Shown piece after piece: positions 43,932 through 53,000 of a stretch of 64,000 nucleotides of DNA (the first letter of the stretch is position 1; the number at the start of each line of letters is the position of its first letter). A program made the translations under genes and the position numbers. The notes beneath the pieces were generated by a model that was not told the origin of the DNA, did not search any database, and saw nothing but the letters and a program-made list of their open reading frames with translations. The DNA is from HXMU1428-3 sp965215715 (GTDB lineage: Bacteria > Pseudomonadota > Alphaproteobacteria > Rhizobiales > HXMU1428-3): contig OZ244129.1 of assembly GCA_965215715.1 (NCBI GenBank), forward strand, positions 620,001-684,000, written 5' to 3'.

Positions 43932-44810
43932 ATGAGTTTTTCGGAATTGAAAGCTTTTGACGCTGTTGCTCGCCATGGCAGCTTTGTGAAGGCGGCGGAT
44001 GAACTTTGCCGCACGCAACCGACTATCACCATGCAGGTCTCCCAATTGGAGCGGGCTTATGGGGTCGAGTTGATCATTCGAAATAAGGGGAGGGTGAAGG
44101 GATTATCTCATTTAGGTCAACAGCTTTATGAAATCACTAGAACCATTTTTACGCTCGAGCAAGATGCTGAAACCTTGCTCACTGATGCGGGCAAATTGGT
44201 AAATGGAGAAATACATATTATTGGGACAGCGCATTTAATGGTGTTGTCTTTGATCAAGGAATTGAAAAAAGAATATCCTAATATTAATTGCCAAATGCAA
44301 TTTGCCAATTCGGAAGAGGTTTTAAAACAAATTTTAGAATGTCGGGCTGATTTTGGCATTTTGGGAGGCAAAGTGACCCATTCAGATTGTATTGCTGTTC
44401 CCATTGCTAAGCCGGAAATTATTTTAATTGGGCCAAAAAACTTTAAGACTGAAAAGAAGGGTGTTTTGTCTAGAAAAGAGTTTGCAAAACAAACTCTTTT
44501 GATTAGGGAGCCGGGGTCTGAGACCAGAGAGCTTTTGTTAAAAAAAGCAAAACAACATAAGTATAAACCGGCTAACTTTATGGAAATTAACAGTCGAAGC
44601 GCGACCATAACCGGAGCTAGAGATGGAATGGGGTTTGCTGCCGTTTCTGAACATGAAATTGAACCGAGCAAAGAGTTGGGTATTTACAGACTTAAAGACT
44701 TCCGTGTTTACGGTGTAAATCACGCGATTTGTTTGGTGAACAGATCCAAAAATAAACTGCTGCAAGTTTTACTGAAAAAATGCCAAGCAATGAATGCAGA
44801 TAATATCTGA
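43932..44810 (+). CDS. LysR family transcriptional regulator
   Basis: The 292-residue regulator has the N-terminal winged helix-turn-helix (GSFVKAADELCRTQPTITMQ, about 18-37, then VSQLERAYGVELI) and a C-terminal periplasmic-binding-protein-like effector domain (IHIIGTAHLMVLSLIKELKK onward). It diverges from the glycerol operon, which it probably controls; rhizobial glp operons usually carry a DeoR-type GlpR instead. ATG 43932 is preferred over ATG 43911 because GGAGGTGA lies at 43923-43930 and the domain starts there. The inducer is unknown. Confidence 0.88.
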   Translation: MSFSELKAFDAVARHGSFVKAADELCRTQPTITMQVSQLERAYGVELIIRNKGRVKGLSHLGQQLYEITRTIFTLEQDAETLLTDAGKLVNGEIHIIGTAHLMVLSLIKELKKEYPNINCQMQFANSEEVLKQILECRADFGILGGKVTHSDCIAVPIAKPEIILIGPKNFKTEKKGVLSRKEFAKQTLLIREPGSETRELLLKKAKQHKYKPANFMEINSRSATITGARDGMGFAAVSEHEIEPSKELGIYRLKDFRVYGVNHAICLVNRSKNKLLQVLLKKCQAMNADNI

Positions 44811-45018
44811 ACGATTTATTTGAGGGATAAAATTGGTATTCTTAACAAAATATCATACAGGATCTTATGGGGGTATTCATTTTCAACGGTTGAGAAGTGA
44901 TTAAATAGAACAAAATTATGAATCTTAAGGTCAGCTCATTATTAAGGCCGCTCTTGGCAATAAAATTGCACTTAATTTATAGGGCAGAGCAAGTCTGCTC
45001 CCCCCCCCCCCCTGAATT
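44811..45018. other. Intergenic stretch with a C13 homopolymer
   Basis: There is no gene here. The notable element is an uninterrupted run of 13 C (45000-45012) six bases from the end of the integrase relic. I see no clear terminator for the lysR gene. Confidence 0.6.
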
Positions 45019-45312
45019 TCAAATGTCTACCTTTTCTGCAATTGCTAAGGCATCATCAACTTCTAGACCGAGGGATCGGGTGGTACTTTCAATCTTGGTG
45101 CGCCCAAGAAAAAGTTGAACAGCTCTAAGGTATCGGGTTTTTCTATATATCAAGCTTGCCTTCGTTCTTCTAAGAGAATGGGTGCCAAACATTAATGGGT
45201 CTAAACCAATAAGCTTCCCCCATTGTGAAACCTGTCTTGAATATTGTCGTGTTGTTAAAACCTGTTTTTTACCGCGTTCAGAGAACGATCGCGGTTGCCT
45301 TATACCGCATTC
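45019..45312 (-). pseudogene. Tyrosine recombinase (phage integrase family) C-terminal relic
   Basis: Reading the minus strand from 45312 gives about 97 residues that end at TGA and match the C-terminal catalytic part of an integrase family: VLTTRQYSRQ, IGLDPLMFGTHSLRRTKASL and LEVDDALAIAEKVDI. An in-frame stop precedes this stretch and no N-terminal half exists upstream. Two catalytic residues are changed by what look like single-base substitutions: LGHT is LGRT (CGC at 45100-45102) and the nucleophile RYLG is RSLG (TCC at 45073-45075). The HSLRR Arg motif remains. It is a truncated, inactive remnant. Confidence 0.85.
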
Positions 45313-45484
45313 TTACTTATCTCTCATAATATCAAAAATTATTGATGAATAATATTCATGTAATGGACAATTTTACATCTTGATTTATTAGTAAAAATAA
45401 TGTCACAAATTGAACTTATAGTTTTTCACTATAAGTATTCTGGTTTTCGTTCGAAAAACCGTACAACAAACAGGTGGCGTTCAA
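45313..45484 (+). promoter_or_regulatory. AT-rich control region upstream of the acyltransferase/RTX cluster
   Basis: It contains ATGAAT/ATTCAT (45345-45359), a perfect 9-bp inverted repeat ACTTATAGT/ACTATAAGT with a five-base loop (45414-45436), and a GGTTTT/AAAACC hairpin (about 45442-45459). No clear -35/-10 pair is identified. Operator or RNA-hairpin roles are both possible. Confidence 0.45.
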
Positions 45485-46243
45485 GTGCTCAGAAATAATC
45501 CTCTTTTTAAGTCTAAATCAAATCAAGAAACATCCAATCAACAAACTTCAGAAAAACAAGTAAATAATCCAGAAATCAGCGAGAAACCCTCCTCTTCTGC
45601 TCCAGAGCATACCCAGCTTGCCGGGGAAGCAGCTTCTGGCGCTGAGGGACAGGACGGCAAATCGTTAAAGGTTGACGTGTCGCCGGAGGAGCTGGCCAAA
45701 TTCCAGGCGCTGCGCTCTAAGATGGTGTCCGCCTCTTTTGGCGAAATGGTGACCTTGCTGATGAAATCCCCTCATTACCGCCATTATAGCCTGGCTGACC
45801 TGGAATGGTTGCTGATCCCGCCTTTGATGACCAACCAGTTTTTGGTGGTCGAAGCGCAAGTGAAACCACCTGCAAACGATAAAGACGCTGAGGGTGAAGA
45901 GCCTGGCGAGAAGACATTGCCTGCTGGCGTGCGCATTCCGGTTGGGTTGGCGTTGTGGGCCAAAGTCTCACCGGAGGTGGATGCAAAGCTGAGCCAGAAT
46001 TTAGAGGCGCCGGTGAAATTGCGCCCGGACGAGTGGCGCTCAGGGGAGATCAACTGGTTGATTGAGGTGATCGGTGACCAGCAGATTATGGCCGGGCTTT
46101 ATAACAAGCTGAAGGCGGATGTGTTTAAGGGGCAAAAATTTAAAGTGCGGGCGCAGGATAAAGAGGGCAAGCGCTTGGTGCAGGAGGTCAGTGGGCAGGA
46201 TGTGTCTGATGCCGGGCCAGAAGACCTTTCGGGTGCGAACTGA
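45485..46243 (+). CDS. Divergent HlyC-like toxin-activating acyltransferase
   Basis: The 252-residue protein has about 75 residues of Gln/Ser/Glu-rich, probably disordered N-terminus, then a region matching RTX toxin acyltransferases: FGEMVTLLMKSPHYRHYSLA, DLEWLLIPPLMTNQF, ALWAKVSPEVDAKL and DEWRSGEINWLIEVI. In HlyC-type enzymes a His within SPxHR is catalytic; here the aligned residue appears to be Tyr98 (S-P-H-Y-R-H), with His at 97 and 100. The second conserved acidic residue (WxID) is Glu194 (WLIE), and the APFG motif is missing. The start is GTG at 45485. It precedes a lipoprotein and a giant RTX protein, its likely substrate. Activity is uncertain because of these substitutions. Confidence 0.72.
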   Translation: MLRNNPLFKSKSNQETSNQQTSEKQVNNPEISEKPSSSAPEHTQLAGEAASGAEGQDGKSLKVDVSPEELAKFQALRSKMVSASFGEMVTLLMKSPHYRHYSLADLEWLLIPPLMTNQFLVVEAQVKPPANDKDAEGEEPGEKTLPAGVRIPVGLALWAKVSPEVDAKLSQNLEAPVKLRPDEWRSGEINWLIEVIGDQQIMAGLYNKLKADVFKGQKFKVRAQDKEGKRLVQEVSGQDVSDAGPEDLSGAN

Positions 46244-46307
46244 TTTTTTGTCTGAGAGGGAAATTTTCTGTGGGGTTAAGGCCGTTAGGGGATAAGGGGC
46301 ATAATTT

Positions 46308-47012
46308 ATGCGGGTGTTGAAACGATTTGGGGCGGTAATCCTACTATCTCTAGCGTTAGCAGGGTGTAGTGACATCTATCAATATAATGAGAAGGTCACG
46401 CTTGAAGTGGAGACCCCAACAGGCGTGAAAACAGCAAGTGCAGTGCAAACTGTTCGCAAAACACACACCTATCGGGGGTTGCCTGAAGCAAAAGGGGTGC
46501 GGACAAATTTTAAAGGCGAAGCTGTGGTTCTGGAGGTTCTCCCTGACCAATATTTGTTTGCTCTGTTTTCATCAAAACGCAATCGCTCAAGACGATATGG
46601 GTTGTTTTACAATAACGAATTAGCTGAGGTTTATCAGCCTGCATTGGGCCTGATAAAAGGCAGTTATAAACATGGCACCGTCAAAGAGCGGTATGATTTA
46701 ACGATGCGGCTAAAAGGGAAGGCTGTGGCCATCCCTCATAAAATCTACCCCCTTTTGGTGACTTTCAAAGATATCAATGATCCAGCCAGCGTAGAACTTG
46801 TGGATCCGGACAATCTTGCAGCAACTTTTGGCCAAAACATCCAACTCAAACGCATCACAATTGAAATTACCGATGAACCAGTGACGAGGGGAAAAGTGGA
46901 GAAAGTGTTGGGCTGGTTGGAAAAATTAAAGGGGGGCTATTTACATGGTGGTTTTACTTCCAAAGGAGCTCCCTTGGGCCTTCATGGTGGAAATTTTAAG
47001 GTAGGAGATTAA
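46308..47012 (+). CDS. Predicted lipoprotein of the RTX cluster
   Basis: The 234-residue protein has a signal peptide with a lipobox (LALAGC, Cys20) and should be lipid-anchored in the membrane. The mature part has no domain I recognise; it has a beta-rich pattern and a Gly-rich C-terminus (GGYLHGGFTSKGAPLGLHGG). It lies 64 bases after the HlyC-like gene and four bases before the RTX gene, so co-expression is almost certain. It could act as an immunity, chaperone or surface-anchoring partner for the RTX protein; that is speculation. Confidence 0.7.
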   Translation: MRVLKRFGAVILLSLALAGCSDIYQYNEKVTLEVETPTGVKTASAVQTVRKTHTYRGLPEAKGVRTNFKGEAVVLEVLPDQYLFALFSSKRNRSRRYGLFYNNELAEVYQPALGLIKGSYKHGTVKERYDLTMRLKGKAVAIPHKIYPLLVTFKDINDPASVELVDPDNLAATFGQNIQLKRITIEITDEPVTRGKVEKVLGWLEKLKGGYLHGGFTSKGAPLGLHGGNFKVGD

Positions 47013-47016
47013 GACT

Positions 47017-50000
47017 ATGGTTTCAAATACACTCATGCAAGCCATTTTGGCCATGGATGCTTATAACCAAGGTTATAATAAAGGTATAGATCATGGAGAG
47101 ACGCAAATAGGTCTGGCAACCTTTAGTGACGATAAAGGAGATACTGAAGCCCAAACCGCAGGCTTCTATGCTGTCGCTTATAATTATGATGGCCAGACGG
47201 TGATTTCATATCGAGGCACAGATAATTTAAGCCTTTTTCCTGATCCGCTGTCAGGTGGCGGAGATATATGGACAGGATGGGGTGTTGGGCTTGGTAGTTA
47301 TCTTGGACAACAGGCGCTGTTAGCCGCTGAATTTTATCAAACTGTGACCGGAACTGAAAACTCTAGTCCTCTTGAGGGGACAGCTTTGTTAGTTGGCCAT
47401 TCAATGGGCGGTGGTTTGGCTGGCTTAATCGCCTCTATCTATCATGAAAATGCTGTGATTTTTGATAATATTCCATTTGAAGAAGCTGCCACGAATCTAT
47501 ATGAAACGGCCACTTTAACTGATGATGATATTGCAGCGCAGGCAAATTTAGCTTGGATTGCCAGTGGCTTTAACCAATCCGTTTATGATCAAGTATATAA
47601 TGGTTTGGTCGAGGACCGAAATTATGTCCTTAATACGTTTTATAATGGGCTAACGCCTTGGTCTCCATTAATAGGGGGCAACATTGGCGCCTATGCAGTA
47701 ACTGGGGAGGCAGCTCAATTTTGGCGTGCAACTGCTGAGCAAACAACATCTGTTTCATATTTAGATAGCAATGGTGGCCTTAGGGATATCGAAGATCTTC
47801 ACAGCCAATCTTTGCTTGTCCACCTCCAATTTGCCCAAGATGAAGGGCTAACAGATTGGCATGAAATCGGCAAGGAATTATGGGATGCTGCTTTCAGCGA
47901 AGAAATTGGTGAAGCTGCAGGATTCAAAGATGATGAAAAAGGACATTATAGTGCTACTAGTAAATTACTAAGTGCCATCGCATACTCCGCCATTGATGAA
48001 GGTAACCTTGTGTTTGGCGATACTGGCATTCGCGCCATGTTTGATGACGCGGACCAATTGGGGAAAGTCCTTAGTTCACCCACTTCAAATAGTTTTTTAG
48101 GGGCCACTTCAGATGAAATTGCTCAAATCTTTGTTCAATATGCCGGCATTTTAGCCAATTACAAAGTGAGTTCTAATAATGATATTTTAAACCTTGACCC
48201 GGAAACAGGTATCATTGACGTCACTGATGATAATCTATTGCTTTCAATTGATTTGTCGTCAACCCTTTGGACAGATGTGTTTGAAAATGGATTAAATGGG
48301 GGGGCGTTTAACCCAATTTCTGGAGAGATCACCCCTTTCAAAAAGGATGAATTCTTCACCCAACTGTTCACTCAAAATGGTCAAAGTGACATTCAAAATA
48401 CATTTTCCGAATTGGGGCTGTCGTGGAGCAATGAAGGCACAAACGAGGCAACATTGGACAGTCTTGCTCAATTTGTGTGGGGAGCAGGAGGCCGGCATGT
48501 TTTTGACCGCGTCAATATTGCCACAAAAAATTCAGGGCCTGAGAAAACACTCGGAGACCGCCGTTATGACACGGATTTAGACAAGCTCAGTGGAAATGAG
48601 GTTCGTGTTGATGTATATGCTGGCGTTGAGCAAAATGACAAGATTACAGGCACCCAATATAATGAATTGATTTTCACAGGCAAAGGCACTGATGAAATTA
48701 CCGCCACGGGCGGGCGTGATTTTATCTCAGGTGGTGAGGGTGAAGATACGATTGATTATTCTTCACTTGATAATGATAACAATCCTATTCTCATTACCGT
48801 GGATCAAGCCAAAGAATTTGGCGCTCAAAACGCCCCTGACACCACACCGTTAGTCGAAGTGGTGAAAAACTTTGACTCTATTGAAGCCAGAGACCTTCTT
48901 CACTCTATTGAGATCATTGAAGGCACACAATACATCGATAGCCTAATTGTCAACGATCTGCCTGAAGACCTCAAACTAAAAATCCAAAATCTTGGCGGCA
49001 CGGCCAATGAGCAATTGACCGATATTATTTATGCCAAAGATGTTGCTGGCGGGGTTGAGATTAAAACGGATGCATCTGGTAATGGCTATTTAAAGAAAAA
49101 GAACGGTGATGGCGGCACCATTGAGTTTGAAAATCTGTTTGTTGAAAACACGGGTGACCAGCCACCGGCTCGGGTCACGCTGACGGACGAAGATGACATC
49201 TTCACTGGAAGCATTGGCACTGTTGAGATCTTCGGCGGCGCTGGCGATGATGAGATTTCCACCAAGGGCGTCAACAACATTATTTATGCCGGAATAGGCA
49301 ATGATTTCATTGATCGTGTTGGAGAAGGCACACGGATTTTCACAGGGCAAGGCGAAGATAAAATCAATGTGGGCCATAATACATTGGCCACCGATGCTTC
49401 TAATGAAGACCGGTTTTATTTAGGCGGGCGCCTGCTGACAGGTGGCCTGAAGGGCTCTGAATCTGAAAGCCCATGGGCTTATCATGCCCACGGATTTAAA
49501 TATGGCATCAACCACGAAGGTCAATTGGTAATCAGCCATAAGGGCAATAATGGCTTTGAGAGTTTTGTTTCCAATTATGAGGATGGTATTGGGTCTGGGG
49601 TGCCAACCGCCAATATCACCATTGCTGAATTTGATGTACAAGCTGGGCGTCTTGTTTTGATGGACGTGCCTGATAACTGGATTGATGAAAACTTCCGGCT
49701 GCTTGATATCATGTACAAAGCCTGGTTCGGCGAAGAGCGCAAACCAGGGGTTGACCCACTGGTGCTTGATCTGGATGGGGATGGGCTGGAATTGCGCCCA
49801 CAAGTGCTGAAAACACCTAGCTTTGACCTTGATGGGGATAATTTCTCAGAACCCACCGGCTGGGTATTGCCCGACGATGGGTTCTTGGCACTTGATTCTA
49901 ATAATAATGGTCAGATTGATGGCATTCATGAGTTGTTTGGCTCTGCCACACAAGATGGCTTTGATGCCTTGGCCGCTTTTGACAGCAATCAAGATGGGGT

Positions 50001-53000
50001 GATTGATGCCTCTGATACCATTTTTGCTGATTTGCGCATCTGGCAAGACCACGACACCGATGCCGTTACCGATGCCGGTGAGCTGAAAACTCTGGCTGAC
50101 TTTGACATCACATCCATTAACTTAGCTGCCAGTGATCCAGCTAGCGGGGAAGAGATTATTGATGGCAACCGCATTGCCGCTGTCAGCAGCTTTACGCGTG
50201 CAGATGGCACCACCAGCACCGTTGCCGATGTGGTGCTCACCGTTGATAATTTTAACACCACCTTTATGGGTGATACTTCCATCACACCGGAAGCTGCCTT
50301 GTTGCCTGGGTTAAAAGGGCACGGGGTGTTGCCTGACTTGCGTGTCGCCATGAGCCGAGATGACGCGTTTAGAGCGCTGGTGGAGACGCAATTGCCCTCT
50401 CTTGATACGCTAGATTTGGATCATATGCGCGGCCAGGCTTTGACCATCTTTACCGCGTGGGCTTCCAGCTCAGCAGCTGGGTCTGTGGCCAGTGCCAACA
50501 CGCAAGATATTCCGATTCTCACCTATGTTGATGACGAAGGCAAAACCCAGATTAATGATTTTGGCATTTATGATCCCGTTCTTGGGGCTTGGGCTCTGGC
50601 CTCTGGCAAGGATGTGCTTGATGATCAGGGCCAAGTTATTGCCGCCCCAACGGCTGATGATATTCGCGCCATTGATCCGGCCGATTTGGATTTAACGGAT
50701 CCGAGCCTTTATAGTTGGGATGATATTAAAGCGGCAGAACTTAATTTTTATGAGCATTATATTGGCGAACCGCTTGCGCTTGGCTTTAAGCCCGTTGATG
50801 GGGCAAGCCTGAATGAGGTGCGCTCAGCTGCCAAGGGCATGATCGAACAAATTGAGCAAACCCTTGATATTTTATCTGTGCGCCTTGCTGTGCAAGGCCC
50901 GCTTAAATCCTTTTTTGAAGATATTGAGTATAGCGTTGAAAACGATAATTTTTATGCGCTCACCGACCGTCAGTTAGCGCCAACGTTTGAAGACATTATT
51001 GGCGCCGCGCAAACACAAGGTGACCCGATTGCCTATATCGAGGCCTGGGAGCGGGTGGTTAAATTGGTGATGACCAATTTTGATCGCGGTGAAGATTACC
51101 TTAAAGTGAGCCAAAATTTTGTCTTTGCAAACATTGTCGCGGCTCATGAAGCACTTAACTCCAACCTGGATATTTTGGATGTAGCAGAAGCACTAGGTGT
51201 GACGAGAGACTATATCGTCACCGGTTCCGGTGAAATAAATGGAACAAGTGATCATGATATTTTTTATCTTAACGAGGGTGATCAGGTTGCCAAAGGTGGG
51301 TCCGGATTTGATGTATATGTTGTCGGTAAAAATTTTGGTAACGATGTTATTGAAGATATTGAACAATCACGCTCACCGGACATCATTCGCTTTGCTGATA
51401 TTCGCTCCACAGAGGTAACAGCGACGCGAGAGGGAGAAGACCTTATCATTAGCGTCAATGGAACCAATGACACACTGCGCGTCGTGCGCCAATTTGAGGG
51501 TGAAAAACCTGGGCTTTTCGGTGGTTATGTTGATGAGGGCACTGGCGTTCAAGAAGTTATCTTTGTGGATGGTGTTGTTTGGGATCCTTTTGATATTGCA
51601 AAAGCGGCATCTCATCGTGATGATGCGTCGCTAGATATTATCGGTACAGATTCGATAGATTATCTTGATGGGGGTGCCGGTGATGACCGCCTTGAGGGAG
51701 GCGGTGATGGTGATGTTTATTACTTTGATGTTGGCTATGGACATGACACTATTTTGGATGAACTAACCAATGTTTTGGTTGATGGTGATGATTACCTGAT
51801 GTTTGGTGAAGGGTTGACCTTTGATGATGTAACCTTCTCAAGGCAAGGCGATTCAAACACTTTAGACATTTCTATTAACGGTACCACGGATAAACTAACC
51901 ATTGAGGGGCAATTCTGGACATCACAGACCGGTCCTTTTGGCATCATTAGCTTTAATCAAATAGAGCTTTTCTGGTTTGGTATGGACTATTACACCAACG
52001 AAGAAATTATCCAGGAAATTCTCAAAAACGTTCAAACCGATGGTGATGATGAAATCTATGGATTTTTCCGCAAAGACACCCTTGATGGCGGCATAGGCAA
52101 CGACTTCTTATCAGGCGGCGAAGACAGCGACGTCTATTATTTTGGTAAAGGTTATGGCCAGGATATCATAGAAGACAATCAAGAGATTATTCTAACTGCC
52201 TCAAATGATAAGGTGATCTTTAAATCAGGCGTTTCATATGATGATTTAGTTTTCACCCGTACAGGGTCTTCTGATGACCTGATCATTTCATTTGTCGATG
52301 ATGATGCAACGCTTACCCTTCGCAATCAATTTAACAAAGCCTACACCGGCCTCGGCGCGTATTGGTTTGATCAGATTGAGACGTTTGAATTTGAAGATGA
52401 TCCCTCAACTGTTTTGACCTGGGATGAATTTTTTGCGCCTTTGGTTGCCCAAGAGAAAACCGATGGCAATGATGAAATCTATGGTTTTGATTGGGAAGAC
52501 ACATTAGATGGTGGTTTGGGAGATGACTTCCTATCTGGTGGCAATGAGAATGATATCTACATTTATGGGCTAGGCTACGGCCATGATGTGATTGATGAAA
52601 AATATCAGACCGCTGTTGGCAATGGCGAATTTGATATAGTGCAGTTTGGAGATGGTATTACCTCATCCGATCTCACCTGGACAAGAGATGGAGCGAGCAA
52701 CGATGTGGTCGCACATCTAACGGATCAAGACACTTTGACCATTAAAGAACAATTTGGATATGGTGGGTTAACAGATACGTCTTTTGACCTGATTGAAGAA
52801 TATCACTTTACAGATGGCACTATTTTAACGGCTGAACAATTGCGCGCCCTATTATTGGAGGGCACAGATGGTGATGATGTCATTACAGGTTATGGTTTTA
52901 ATGATACGCTTGATGGAGGCCTTGGCAATGATCGGCTTGTTGGCCGTGATGGCAGTGATACTTATAAGTTTGATATTGGTTACGGCCAGGATGTTATTTA

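Noticed and set aside
44918..45118. Plus-strand 66-codon open frame across the C13 tract
   Set aside because: It is antisense to the integrase relic and codes for a proline run from the C tract; no ribosome site.
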